From NCBI RefSeq assembly GCF_001519065.1, contig NZ_KQ954255.1, positions 314,870 to 378,869 on the forward strand: a DNA stretch of 64,000 nucleotides. The letters run 5' to 3'. Source of the stretch: Novosphingobium sp. FSW06-99. Its GTDB lineage: Bacteria; Pseudomonadota; Alphaproteobacteria; Sphingomonadales; Sphingomonadaceae. Below are positions 9,082 through 19,818 of this stretch, piece after piece (the stretch's first letter is position 1; each line of letters starts with the position of its first letter). A program made the position numbers and the translations under genes. Below the pieces are notes generated by a model that saw nothing but the letters and a program-made list of their open reading frames with translations, had not been told where the DNA came from and ran no database searches.

Positions 9082-9843
9082 ATGAGCCTGGTCTATTACC
9101 ACGCCGAACCGGCGGCCAATTCGCTGAAATCGATGATCTGCCTCAAGGAAAAGGGGCTGGCGTTCGACAGCGTCTATGTCGATCTGCACAAGTTCGAACA
9201 GCATTGCGACTGGTTCGTGGCGATCAATCCCGAAGGCCAGGTGCCGGTGCTGGTGCATGACGGGGCGGTGATCACCCAGACCACCGTGATCAACGAATAT
9301 CTCGAAGACGTGTTTCCCGATGTGCCGCTGCGCCCCGCCGATGCGGTGGGCAAGGCGCGCATGCGGTACTGGAACAAGTTCGTCGACGAACACGTGATGA
9401 ACTATGTTTCGATGCACGGGTGGCATCGCATGGTCGGCGTGATCGCACGCGGGATCGAAAGCGGCGAATTCGAAAAGCTGGTCGAACGCATCCCGCTGCC
9501 CGATCAACGCCGCAAATGGCAGACCGCGCGTTCGGGCTTTTCCGAGGCCGATCTGGCGCATGCGACCGACAAGATCGTCTATGCCTGTGCCAAGATCGAG
9601 GCGCACCTGGCCGACAACGCGTGGCTGGCAGGTGCCATGTTCACCACTGCCGACGCCAATTTCTACGCCATGTGCGGGATGATGGTCGAACGCATGTTTC
9701 CCGAGCTCGAAGTGGCGGCAAACTATCCGCGGCTGATCGACTGGCGCGAACGGATGACCGCGCGGCCCGGCGTGCGCGCGGCGCTGGAGATGCCCGACCA
9801 TACCAATCCGGCCTTGCGCACCTGGACCGGGCACGTGCGGTAA
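9082..9843 (+). CDS. LigF-type beta-etherase-like glutathione S-transferase
   Basis: 253 residues with an N-terminal thioredoxin-like GST domain and an all-helical C-terminal domain. The N-terminal stretch ANSLK, EKGL, KFEQH, DWF, INPxGQVP, HDG, EYLEDVFP and RPAD matches the pattern I recall for LigF, the glutathione-dependent beta-etherase that displaces the aryl ether from a C-alpha-ketone beta-O-4 dimer. LigF itself is about 257 residues. ATG 9082 is used, since GGGAGAG lies 5 bases upstream and the preceding GTG 9076 is inside the ribosome-site spacing. It sits in the site-B operon. Three LigD-like dehydrogenases and a Nu-class GST elsewhere in the window would complete a beta-aryl ether route. 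Stereospecificity cannot be read from the sequence. Confidence 0.82.
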   Translation: MSLVYYHAEPAANSLKSMICLKEKGLAFDSVYVDLHKFEQHCDWFVAINPEGQVPVLVHDGAVITQTTVINEYLEDVFPDVPLRPADAVGKARMRYWNKFVDEHVMNYVSMHGWHRMVGVIARGIESGEFEKLVERIPLPDQRRKWQTARSGFSEADLAHATDKIVYACAKIEAHLADNAWLAGAMFTTADANFYAMCGMMVERMFPELEVAANYPRLIDWRERMTARPGVRAALEMPDHTNPALRTWTGHVR

Positions 9844-9852
9844 ACCACGGAT

Positions 9853-10575
9853 ATGGCGACATTTGTCCTGATTCATGGGTCGTGGCACGGCGGATGGTGC
9901 TTTGACCAGGTGCGCCCGCTGCTCGAAGCGGCGGGCCATGCGGTGATGGCGCCCGATCTGCCCGGCATGGGCGGTGATGAAGCGGCGCTGGCGGCGGTCA
10001 CGCTTGACGGGTGGGCGCAATTTGCCGCCGATCTGTGTCGCAACGCGCCGCAGCATCCGGTCATTCTGGCCGGGCACAGCCGGGGCGGCCTGGTGATCAG
10101 CCAGGCCGCCGAACTGGCGCCCGATGCCATCGGCACGCTGGTCTATATCTGTGCGATGATGCTGCCCGATGGCATGTCGCGCGCGCACTTCAAACAGGAC
10201 GAAGGACCCAATCCGCCGTTCGACGCGCTGATTTCGCGCACGCCGGGCGGGCATGGCACGCGCATCACCGGTGCCGATCCGGCAGCGGTGTTTGCACAAC
10301 TGTCGCCGCCCGACCTGGTGGCAGGCGCTATGGCGCGGCTGGTCGATGAACCGCACGGACCGCGCGCGCAACCGCTGCGGCTGAGCCCGGACCGGTTTGG
10401 CCGGGTGCCGCGCGTCTATATCGAATGCACCGACGACCGCACCATCCCGATCGCCAGCCAGCGCCGGATGCAGCATCTGGTGCCCGGCGCGCGCGTCGAG
10501 ACCCTGTGGGCCGACCACAGCCCGTACCTGTCGCGCCCCGAGGCGCTTGCGGCGATGCTGCTGGCCCTGGTGTAG
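9853..10575 (+). CDS. Alpha/beta hydrolase, esterase-like
   Basis: 240 residues forming a single alpha/beta-hydrolase domain. The oxyanion start is LIHGSWHGGW, the nucleophile elbow GHSRGG, the acid in CTDDRTIP and the histidine in DHSPYLS. The sequence style resembles the small carboxyl-methylesterase/hydroxynitrile-lyase subgroup. It follows the GST gene by 9 bases and ends the operon at a hairpin. A plausible task is cleaving an ester or thioester linked to an aromatic intermediate. No decisive substrate residue is visible. Confidence 0.87.
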   Translation: MATFVLIHGSWHGGWCFDQVRPLLEAAGHAVMAPDLPGMGGDEAALAAVTLDGWAQFAADLCRNAPQHPVILAGHSRGGLVISQAAELAPDAIGTLVYICAMMLPDGMSRAHFKQDEGPNPPFDALISRTPGGHGTRITGADPAAVFAQLSPPDLVAGAMARLVDEPHGPRAQPLRLSPDRFGRVPRVYIECTDDRTIPIASQRRMQHLVPGARVETLWADHSPYLSRPEALAAMLLALV

Positions 10576-10576
10576 G

Positions 10577-10602
10577 ATCCTCCCCGCCGGGGCGGGGAGG
10601 AT
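10577..10602. terminator. Bidirectional hairpin between convergent genes
   Basis: ATCCTCCCCGC and its exact complement GCGGGGAGGAT form a stem of about 11 bp with a tiny loop, placed between the stop of the hydrolase gene (+) and the stop of purU (-). There is no clear T run. The same ATCCTCCCC...GGGGAGGAT style recurs at other convergent gene ends in the window. Confidence 0.6.
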
Positions 10603-10609
10603 GGGTGGA

Positions 10610-13013
<2,404 letters not shown>

Positions 13014-13016
13014 ACG

Positions 13017-13895
13017 ATGGCGATCCCCCAGATCCACCCCAATTGGGACAGGGCTCCAACGACGATCACCGAAGGCTATTCGCTGGAGATGACCGCCAAG
13101 GACAAGGCTTCGCTGCACGAGGCGGCGCCGCTGATCCCGCCCGAAACACCGATCGCGGTGACATTCCTGCCCGGTGAAGAGGCCAGCGCGCGCATTGCCG
13201 CAACGGTTGCGGTGCGCGAACTTGGGCTGGAGCCGATGCCGCATTTTTCGGCACGGCGGATCACCTCGGAAGATGATTTCGAGGGCTATCTGCATGCCGT
13301 CGTGCGCGAGGCGGGGGTCCGCCGTTGCTTCATCGTGGCGGGTGATCCGCCCGAACCGCAAGGGCCCTATTTCGACACCATGGCCTTGCTGGCGACCGGC
13401 GCGTTCGAGCGCGCCGGGATCACCGCGATCGGCGTTGGCGGCCATCCCGAAGGCCATCCCAACATGTCCGTCGAACAATGCTGGGACGTGTTGACGCGCA
13501 AGGCGGCCGACATTGCCGCACGCGGCATGGCGCCGCTGGTGGTCACGCAGTTCGGGTTTGATCCCGATGCCTTTCTGGCCTGGCTGGTCGAATTGCGCGC
13601 GCGCGGGATCGATGCGCCGGTGCGGATCGGTGTGCCTGGCCCGGCGGGGATCAAGCGGCTGTTGTCGTTTGCTGCGCGCTGCGGCGTGGGCGCCTCGACC
13701 AGCGTCTTGAAGAAATACGGCATTTCGGTCACCAACCTGCTGGGCAGCGCGGGGCCCGACAAGCTGGTCGATGCCTTTGCTGCGGGGCTGGGGCCGCAAC
13801 ATGGCCGCGTGCGGTTGCATTTCTATCCGTTCGGCGGCTTGCGCAAGACGGTCGAATGGATTGCCGATTACGAACGCCGCCACACAACGCCCTGA
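13017..13895 (+). CDS. metF: 5,10-methylenetetrahydrofolate reductase-type enzyme
   Basis: 292 residues of the MetF TIM-barrel family: VTFLPGE near the start, VGGHPEGHPN (flavin/folate region), VTQFGFD, GVPGPAGI and LGSAGPDKLVD. It starts 3 bases after the ligM stop and ends at a convergent hairpin. In O-demethylation it should run opposite to methionine synthesis, oxidising 5-methyl-THF made by LigM to 5,10-methylene-THF. SYK-6 carries metF next to ligM in the same way. FolD and PurU for the next steps are also in this window. The true direction and electron acceptor cannot be read from the sequence. Confidence 0.93.
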   Translation: MAIPQIHPNWDRAPTTITEGYSLEMTAKDKASLHEAAPLIPPETPIAVTFLPGEEASARIAATVAVRELGLEPMPHFSARRITSEDDFEGYLHAVVREAGVRRCFIVAGDPPEPQGPYFDTMALLATGAFERAGITAIGVGGHPEGHPNMSVEQCWDVLTRKAADIAARGMAPLVVTQFGFDPDAFLAWLVELRARGIDAPVRIGVPGPAGIKRLLSFAARCGVGASTSVLKKYGISVTNLLGSAGPDKLVDAFAAGLGPQHGRVRLHFYPFGGLRKTVEWIADYERRHTTP

Positions 13896-13920
13896 ATCCT
13901 CCCCGTTTCCGGGGAGGATT
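13895..13920. terminator. Bidirectional hairpin between metF and the SDR pair
   Basis: AATCCTCCCCG and CGGGGAGGATT form a perfect 11-bp stem with loop TTTC. It begins at the metF stop and precedes the stop of the convergent SDR gene. It is similar to the hairpin at 10.58 kb. Confidence 0.65.
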
Positions 13921-13925
13921 GGGCG

Positions 13926-14846
13926 TCAGAAATCGGCGGCGCGGGATCTGGCGCGGGCGTCGGCAAAGCTCTTTTCGCGGAACGCTTCGAATGCGACGCG
14001 CTGGTCGAACCCCGGGTCTTTGGGATAGTCCTGATATTCGGCGATGATCTCGTCAAAGATGCCGCGCAGTTCGGCCTTGTGGTCCGGGTGGGAAAAGATG
14101 TGCAGCCGGTTGGCACGCATCGCCTCGATCACGCGGGCGCCGATCACGTCGGGCTCCATGCCGAATTCGTGGACACCGGCCAGGCGCTCGACCGCCTCCT
14201 TGTTGACCGGGCGCGCGCCGGCCTTCAGTCCGTCGGGGCGGATATCGTCGCTGGCATAGATATAGCTTTTGACCAGCCCGGGACACAGCACCGATACGCC
14301 AATGCCATATTGCAGCAGCGAATAGTGCAGCGATTCCGACAGGCCGCGCACCGCAAACTTGGTGGTGTTGTAGATGCCGGGCGTACCGGCGGCGAGAAAG
14401 GCCGCCATCGATGCGGTGTTGACGACATGGCCGCCCTGTAGCGTGCCCGCCTTCACTCGTTCGACCATGCGCGGAACAAACGTCATCACCCCGTTGATCA
14501 CCCCGTGCAGGTTGACGCCGAGCAGCCAGTCCCAGTCGTCATAGCTGCTTTCCTCGATCGGCTGGAACAAGTTGACCCCGGCGTTGTTGCACAGGATCGA
14601 CACAGGGCCGAACCGCGCCTCGACTTCGTCGGCGGCGGCGCGAAATCCGTCGCGGCTGGAAACATCGAGTTCGACCCCCATCACCTCGCGGTTGTCGAGT
14701 GTCTGCAACGCGCGGTCGATCGCATCGCGGCGGATGTCGGCGATGGCGACCTTGCACCCTTCATTGAGCAACTGGCGCACCAGCCCGATGCCCACCCCGT
14801 TGGCGCCCCCAGTGACAAAGGCGGTGCGCCCGGCAAAATTCTTCAT
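13926..14846 (-). CDS. LigD/LigL-like C-alpha dehydrogenase family SDR
   Basis: 306 residues, longer than classical SDRs and matching the ~300-residue LigD/L/N/O group of benzylic alcohol (C-alpha) dehydrogenases. Motifs are TGGANGVG, CNNAGVN, DWDWLLGVNLHGVING, FVPRM, VNTASM, YNTTK (YxxxK), a YGIGVSVLCPG segment and a long C-terminal extension with HPDHK. The DxDWxxGVNLxGVINGxxTFVPRM run resembles LigD as I recall it. Second gene of a two-SDR operon, 3 bases after the first. Predicted role is NAD-dependent oxidation of the C-alpha hydroxyl of beta-O-4 dimers. The match is to the subfamily, and the substrate is inferred. Confidence 0.82.
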   Translation of the reverse strand: MKNFAGRTAFVTGGANGVGIGLVRQLLNEGCKVAIADIRRDAIDRALQTLDNREVMGVELDVSSRDGFRAAADEVEARFGPVSILCNNAGVNLFQPIEESSYDDWDWLLGVNLHGVINGVMTFVPRMVERVKAGTLQGGHVVNTASMAAFLAAGTPGIYNTTKFAVRGLSESLHYSLLQYGIGVSVLCPGLVKSYIYASDDIRPDGLKAGARPVNKEAVERLAGVHEFGMEPDVIGARVIEAMRANRLHIFSHPDHKAELRGIFDEIIAEYQDYPKDPGFDQRVAFEAFREKSFADARARSRAADF

Positions 14847-14849
14847 GGC

Positions 14850-15776
14850 TCAGGCTCCCTGGATTTGCGCGGCGCGCAGGCGGTTCTGGCGGGCGATCTC
14901 GTCGGTGATTGCGGGGTTGCGGAACAGGCGGTCGAAGGTCGCCTTGTATTCGGGGTTTTCGGGCAGTTGCGTCTGCACCGCAGCAGTCGTGGCTTCGCCG
15001 CGTTCGCGCACCCCGGTCAGAAATTCGCTGTGTGTCAGGATATACAATTCGTCGTTGAGAATGCCCTGCAGCACGCGCGCGCCGACTTGTTCCTTGGTCT
15101 GGTAGAGGTGGAACAGATTGCCGCCGGCCTGGCGACGCTTGTCCGCCTCGGCATAGCCGGTCTGTGCCAGCGTGGCGGGCCGGGTCTGGCCCGCCTCGGC
15201 AATGTTCGATTGCACCGCGCCGGGGCAAAACGCCGAACAGATCACCCCGCGCGGTTCCAGTTCTGGCCGCATGCATTCGATCATGCCGACCACCGCCGCC
15301 TTTGACGTCGAATAGATTGTCGTGCCGCCGACCGGTACCAGCGCCGACATCGAGGCGGTGTTGACCACGTGCCCGCCTTCGCCATGCGCCAGGATACGCG
15401 GCAGGATTTCCACCACGCCATTGATCGCACCGCCCAGATTGACCCCGATCACCCAGTCCCAGTCGGCATGGGTGGCAATGTCGGTGGGGCCGACCACCGC
15501 CACCCCGGCGTTGTTGACCAGCAAGTGGATTTTGCCAAAGCGCGCCTCTGCCGCATCGGCGGCGCGGGCAAAATCGGCGCGGTCGGTGACATCGAGCCGC
15601 AGCGCCAGCACGTGCGCATCATCGCCCAGTTCGGCGCGTGCCGATTCGAGATGATCGTCGCGAATGTCGGCAATCACCACGTTCATCCCGGCGCCCAGCA
15701 CCGCTTTGGCTATGCCCAGCCCGATGCCGCTGGCGCCGCCCGTAATAAACGCGGTTTTCCCTATCAGATCCTGCAT
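14850..15776 (-). CDS. LigD/LigL-like C-alpha dehydrogenase family SDR
   Basis: 308 residues from ATG 15776, preceded by GGGAGCGGGAA. Motifs are TGGASGIG, VNNAGVAVVGP, DWDWVIGVNLGGAINGVVEILPRI, VNTASMSA, YSTSK, SNIAEAGQTRPA and a C-terminal tail with LTHSEF. The SNIAEAxxxRPA block is especially LigD-like. It is first in the operon, driven from the region containing palindrome site D and divergent from the MFS-ALDH-ligW-MFS operon. Two related dehydrogenases in tandem would suit the need to oxidise both enantiomers of a C-alpha alcohol, as LigD and LigL/N do in SYK-6. That is inference. Confidence 0.83.
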   Translation of the reverse strand: MQDLIGKTAFITGGASGIGLGIAKAVLGAGMNVVIADIRDDHLESARAELGDDAHVLALRLDVTDRADFARAADAAEARFGKIHLLVNNAGVAVVGPTDIATHADWDWVIGVNLGGAINGVVEILPRILAHGEGGHVVNTASMSALVPVGGTTIYSTSKAAVVGMIECMRPELEPRGVICSAFCPGAVQSNIAEAGQTRPATLAQTGYAEADKRRQAGGNLFHLYQTKEQVGARVLQGILNDELYILTHSEFLTGVRERGEATTAAVQTQLPENPEYKATFDRLFRNPAITDEIARQNRLRAAQIQGA

Positions 15777-15869
15777 TTCCCGCTCCCATACGGCGGGGGT
15801 GCCGGGCGTTCCGGTCATCCCCCGCAAGGTCGTTGCTGTTTTTTCGCAGCCGACTATTCACCATGCTGC

Positions 15870-15892
15870 GATTGTGTGCAAGACATACGATA
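15870..15892. promoter_or_regulatory. Regulon palindrome, site D (SDR pair / MFS-ligW operon)
   Basis: Half-sites GATTGTGTGCA and (opposite strand) TATCGTATGTC are symmetric about base 15881 (7 and 8 of 11 consensus matches). It is placed roughly midway between the divergent starts at 15776 and 15949, so it could govern both the C-alpha dehydrogenases and ligW. Confidence 0.62.
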
Positions 15893-15948
15893 TCAAATGG
15901 TACGGTGGCGTGACACGATGCACGACCGGCGGCCACACACGGGATGAG

Positions 15949-17331
15949 ATGATGGCCATGGCAGGCGCAGTACAGCCCGGACTGACGGGCGAACCCGATG
16001 CAGCAACGCCCGCGCACACGCCGCCTTCACCGGTGGCGCGGCACTGGGCACTGGCGGTGATCGTGCTGGGCACGTTCGTGATCTTTTTCGACCAGGTGAC
16101 GTTCGGCATGCTGGCCGAACGCATCAAGCACGATTTCGGTCTGACCGATTCGCAACTGGGTTTTCTGGCGGGCCCGGCAGGGGTGATCGCGTTTTTCTTT
16201 GTGGGCATTCCTCTGGCGCGATTGGCCGACGTGTTTCCGCGCAAGCTGGTGCTGGCGGCGGGATCGCTGGCAATCGGCACGGTCATCGCGGCGGGCGGGC
16301 TGGCGCAAAACCTGGCGCAATTCGTGGCCGCGCGGGTGTTTCTGGCGGCCAGCGGATCGGCGCATGCGCCGGCCAGCTATTCGCTGCTGGCCGATGCCTT
16401 TCCGCCGCGACGGCTGACGCGGGCGTTTGCGCTGCTGCAATTCGGGTTCATCGGCGGGACCACGCTGGGGCCGCTGATCGGCGGGCGGCTGGTGATGCAA
16501 AGCCGTGGCTGGTCGACCCATCTGGGGCCGCTGCACATGTTTGGCTGGCAATGGATCCTGATCGGGTGCGGCGCGGCCGCCATGGTTGTGGGCCTGTTGT
16601 TCCTGACCGTGCGCGAACCCGATCGCGCGGCGGCGCTGCAACGCGGCGGAGTGCATGACGGGCTGGCGGCGATGCTGGGCTGGCAGGCGATCGTTGCGCT
16701 GGCCGAACGCCCGCGCCTGTTCGTGCCCCTGTTCGGCGCGCTGGCGCTGTCGGCGCTCGACGTGTTCGGGCTGCAATTCTGGCGCACGCCGTTCCTGATC
16801 CGCACGTATGGCTGGAACGAGGGGCAGATCGGTGCGGCGATGGGCCTGGCCGTGCTGGTCGGGTCGTTGACCGGGCTGGCGCTCGGCACCGTGCTGGTCG
16901 AGGCGCTGGCGCGGCGTTACGCCGATGCCAATGTGCGCGCGGCGGCGATCTGCTTTGCCGGGACGACAGTGGCCGCTGTGCTGTCGCCGCTGATGCCGCG
17001 CGCCGAGTGGTCGCTGGCGCTGATGGGGGTGGGGGTGGCGTTCGGGCTGGCCGGTGCGGTGCCGCAAAATGCCGCCGTGCAGCGCGTGATCCCGCCCGCC
17101 ATGCGTGCGCAAGTGACAGCGATCTATCTGTTCATGTTCACCTTTTTCGGCGCGATGGGCAGCTTTGTGGTTGGCGTGGTGCAGGACCGGGTGGTTGGTG
17201 ATCCGCATCGCCTGTGGCTGACGCTGGTCATCTGCGCCGCCACGCTGTTGCCCGCCGCCACGCTGCTGATGGTGCTGGCGATCAAACCCTATCGCGAAGA
17301 AATCGAACGACTGGAGCGAACCGCATCATGA
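15949..17331 (+). CDS. MFS transporter, aromatic acid candidate
   Basis: 460 residues from ATG 15949 (ATG 15952 and 15958 are alternatives). About 12 hydrophobic segments start with ALAVIVLGTFVIFFDQVTFGML. The MFS loop 2-3 motif is seen in VGIPLARLADVFPRK, and the second half starts at about residue 235. The D-x-x-x-F pattern in helix 1 is common in anion/aromatic-acid MFS carriers. It is the first gene of a coupled operon (MFS, ALDH, ligW, MFS) and overlaps the ALDH by 4 bases. In SYK-6 an MFS carrier (DdvK) imports 5,5'-dehydrodivanillate, whose pathway passes through LigW. A similar role here is plausible but untested. Confidence 0.87.
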   Translation: MMAMAGAVQPGLTGEPDAATPAHTPPSPVARHWALAVIVLGTFVIFFDQVTFGMLAERIKHDFGLTDSQLGFLAGPAGVIAFFFVGIPLARLADVFPRKLVLAAGSLAIGTVIAAGGLAQNLAQFVAARVFLAASGSAHAPASYSLLADAFPPRRLTRAFALLQFGFIGGTTLGPLIGGRLVMQSRGWSTHLGPLHMFGWQWILIGCGAAAMVVGLLFLTVREPDRAAALQRGGVHDGLAAMLGWQAIVALAERPRLFVPLFGALALSALDVFGLQFWRTPFLIRTYGWNEGQIGAAMGLAVLVGSLTGLALGTVLVEALARRYADANVRAAAICFAGTTVAAVLSPLMPRAEWSLALMGVGVAFGLAGAVPQNAAVQRVIPPAMRAQVTAIYLFMFTFFGAMGSFVVGVVQDRVVGDPHRLWLTLVICAATLLPAATLLMVLAIKPYREEIERLERTAS

Positions 17332-18758
17332 GTGATTACCCCGCGCTGTCGATGATCATCGCCGGCGAACACGTGACCGGTGGCGGCAGGCGCACCCATG
17401 CCGTGGTCAATCCGGCCACGGGTGAGGTGATCGGACATCTGCCGCTGGCCGATCCGGCCGATCTTGACCGGGCGCTCGATGCCGCCGCGCGCGGCTTTGC
17501 CCGTTGGCGCCGATCGAGCGCGGCCGAGCGCGCGCACGTGCTCGAAGGCGCGGCGCGCCTGCTGCTCGAACGGCAGGACATGATCGCGCGCAACGCCGTG
17601 CGCGAACAGGGCAAGACGCTGGCCGAGGCGCGGGTCGAGGTGCTGATGGTGGTCGGCCTGTTCCGGTTCTATGCCGGGGAATGCCAGCGCATTTATGGCC
17701 GCACGCTGGTGCGCCCTGCCGGGCAGCGATCGACGGTGACGCATGCCCCGGTCGGGCCGGTCGCGGCATTTGCTCCATGGAATTTCCCGATCGGCAATCC
17801 CGGGCGCAAGCTGGGCGCGCCAATCGCGGCAGGCTGTTCGGTGATCCTGAAATCGGCCGAGGAAACCCCCGCTTCGGCGCTGGCGGTGTTGCAGGCGCTG
17901 CTCGATGCCGGGCTGCCCGGCGATGTGGCGCAGGCTGTGTTCGGCGTGCCCGACGAAGTCAGCCGTCATCTGCTGGCCTCTCCGGTGATCCGCAAATTGT
18001 CGTTCACCGGGTCGACCGTGGTGGGCAAGCATCTTGCGCGGCTGGCCACCGACAACATGCTGCGTACCACGCTCGAACTGGGCGGGCATGGGCCGGTGCT
18101 GGTGTTTGGTGATGCCGATATCGAACGCGCGCTGGATACCGTGGTGCCGCACAAGTTGCGCAACGCCGGGCAAGTCTGTGTCAGCCCGACGCGGTTTCTG
18201 GTCGAGGAAAGTGTGTTTGACCGCTTTGCCACCGGGTTTGCCGCGCGCGCCGGCGCAACTCGGGTCGGAGACGGGCTCGATCCCGCGGCGCAGATGGGGC
18301 CAATGGCCAATGCCCGGCGTCCGGAAGCGATGGACCGGCTGATCGGTGATGCCACGGCGCAGGGCGCGCGGCTGCTGACCGGGGGCGCACGCGTCGGCAA
18401 CCATGGCTATTTCTTTGCGCCGACCGTGCTGGCCCAGGTTCCGCAAAGCGCCGCGATCATGAACGAGGAACCGTTCGGTCCGGTCGCCATCATCAACCCG
18501 CTGCCTGACGAAGCAGCGATGATCGCCGAGGCGAACCGGCTGCCCTATGGTCTGGCCGCCTATGCCTGGACCGAGGATGCCCGGCGCCAGCGGCGGCTGG
18601 CCGAGGATATCGAAGCCGGGATGATCGGCCTCAACACCACCATGATCGCGGGCGCCGATGCGCCGTTCGGCGGGGTCAAATGGTCGGGCCATGGCGCCGA
18701 GGATGGCCCCGAGGGTCTGCACGCCTGCCTGGTCACCAAGACCGTACATGAAGGATGA
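17328..18758 (+). CDS. Aldehyde dehydrogenase
   Basis: 476 residues, starting at ATG 17328 inside the MFS stop (ATGA overlap). The base is E250 in LELGGHGP and the nucleophile C284 in NAGQVCVSP. PWNFPIGN and PFGGVKWSG are the usual ALDH blocks. This sequence style matches the succinate-semialdehyde/vanillin-type branch. With ligW 4 bases downstream it could oxidise vanillin or 5-formylvanillate-type aldehydes to the acids of the LigW step. The exact substrate is unassigned. Confidence 0.92.
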   Translation: MSDYPALSMIIAGEHVTGGGRRTHAVVNPATGEVIGHLPLADPADLDRALDAAARGFARWRRSSAAERAHVLEGAARLLLERQDMIARNAVREQGKTLAEARVEVLMVVGLFRFYAGECQRIYGRTLVRPAGQRSTVTHAPVGPVAAFAPWNFPIGNPGRKLGAPIAAGCSVILKSAEETPASALAVLQALLDAGLPGDVAQAVFGVPDEVSRHLLASPVIRKLSFTGSTVVGKHLARLATDNMLRTTLELGGHGPVLVFGDADIERALDTVVPHKLRNAGQVCVSPTRFLVEESVFDRFATGFAARAGATRVGDGLDPAAQMGPMANARRPEAMDRLIGDATAQGARLLTGGARVGNHGYFFAPTVLAQVPQSAAIMNEEPFGPVAIINPLPDEAAMIAEANRLPYGLAAYAWTEDARRQRRLAEDIEAGMIGLNTTMIAGADAPFGGVKWSGHGAEDGPEGLHACLVTKTVHEG

Positions 18759-18762
18759 TGAC

Positions 18763-19818
18763 GTGACTGACGATCTGAAAACGGGCGGTGCCCAGGGCTA
18801 TTTGCGCATCGCCACCGAAGAGGCCTTTGCCACGCGCGAACAAGTCGATGTGTTTCTGCGCATGATCCGCGATGGCCAGGCGGATCGCGGGCTGGTCTCG
18901 CTATGGGGCTTTTACGCGCAATCGCCGTCCGAACGTGCGACCCTGATCATGGAACGGCTGCTCGATCTGGGCGAGCGGCGGATCGCGGACATGGATGCGA
19001 CCGGGATCGACAAGGCCATTCTGGCGCTGACGTCGCCCGGCGTGCAGCCGATGCTCGACCTGGATGAAGCCAAACGCATCGCGCGCGCCGCCAATGACCA
19101 ACTGGCGGCGGCCTGCGCGCGCTATCCCGACCGGTTCATCGGGCTGACCGCAGTGGCACCGCAAGACCCGGTGTGGTCGGCGGCGGAAATCCGCCGGGGC
19201 GCGACCGAGCTTGGTTTCAAGGGCGTGCAGATCAACAGCCACACCCAGGGGCGCTATCTCGACGATCCATTCTTCGATCCGATCTTTCGCGCGCTGGTCG
19301 AGGTTGATCAGCCGCTCTATATCCATCCCGCCACACCGCCCGACAGCATGATCGGGCCGATGCTGGAGGCCGGGCTCGATGGCGCGATTTTCGGCTTTGG
19401 CGTGGAAACCGGCATGCACCTGCTGCGGCTGATCACGATCGGCATTTTCGACCGCTATCCGACGTTGCAGATCATGGTCGGGCATATGGGCGAGGCACTG
19501 CCCTATTGGCTTTACCGGCTCGATTACATGCACCAGGCCGGGGTGCGTTCGAACCGCTATGAACGGATGAAGCCACTCAACAAATCCATCGCCGACTATT
19601 TCCGCTCGAACGTGCTGGTGACCTGCAGCGGCATGGCGTGGGAGCCGGCGGTGCGGTTCTGCCAGCAGGTGATGGGCGATGATCGCGTGCTCTATGCGAT
19701 GGATTACCCCTATCAATATGTCGCCGATGAAGTGCGCGCGATGGATGCGATGGATATCGGCATCGAGGCCAAGCAGCGCTTTTTCCAGACCAACGCCGAA
19801 CGCTGGTTCAAACTGTGA
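18763..19818 (+). CDS. ligW: 5-carboxyvanillate decarboxylase (LigW)
   Basis: 351 residues, the length of SYK-6 LigW. With GTG 18763 as start, the metal and active-site residues known for LigW fall at identical numbers: E19 in ATEEAF, H188 in YIHPATPP, H241 in VGHMGEALPYW and D314 in YAMDYPYQ. The long runs SPSERAT, LLDLGERRIADMDATGIDKAILAL and GAIFGFGVETGMHLLRLITIGIFD agree with LigW as I recall it. It removes CO2 from 5-carboxyvanillate, a product of biphenyl (5,5'-dehydrodivanillate) breakdown, giving vanillate without a redox cofactor. GTG 18763 is preferred to ATG 18748 because AAGGA lies 7 bases upstream and the numbering fits. It lies between two MFS genes and overlaps the second by 4 bases. 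Confidence 0.96.
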   Translation: MTDDLKTGGAQGYLRIATEEAFATREQVDVFLRMIRDGQADRGLVSLWGFYAQSPSERATLIMERLLDLGERRIADMDATGIDKAILALTSPGVQPMLDLDEAKRIARAANDQLAAACARYPDRFIGLTAVAPQDPVWSAAEIRRGATELGFKGVQINSHTQGRYLDDPFFDPIFRALVEVDQPLYIHPATPPDSMIGPMLEAGLDGAIFGFGVETGMHLLRLITIGIFDRYPTLQIMVGHMGEALPYWLYRLDYMHQAGVRSNRYERMKPLNKSIADYFRSNVLVTCSGMAWEPAVRFCQQVMGDDRVLYAMDYPYQYVADEVRAMDAMDIGIEAKQRFFQTNAERWFKL

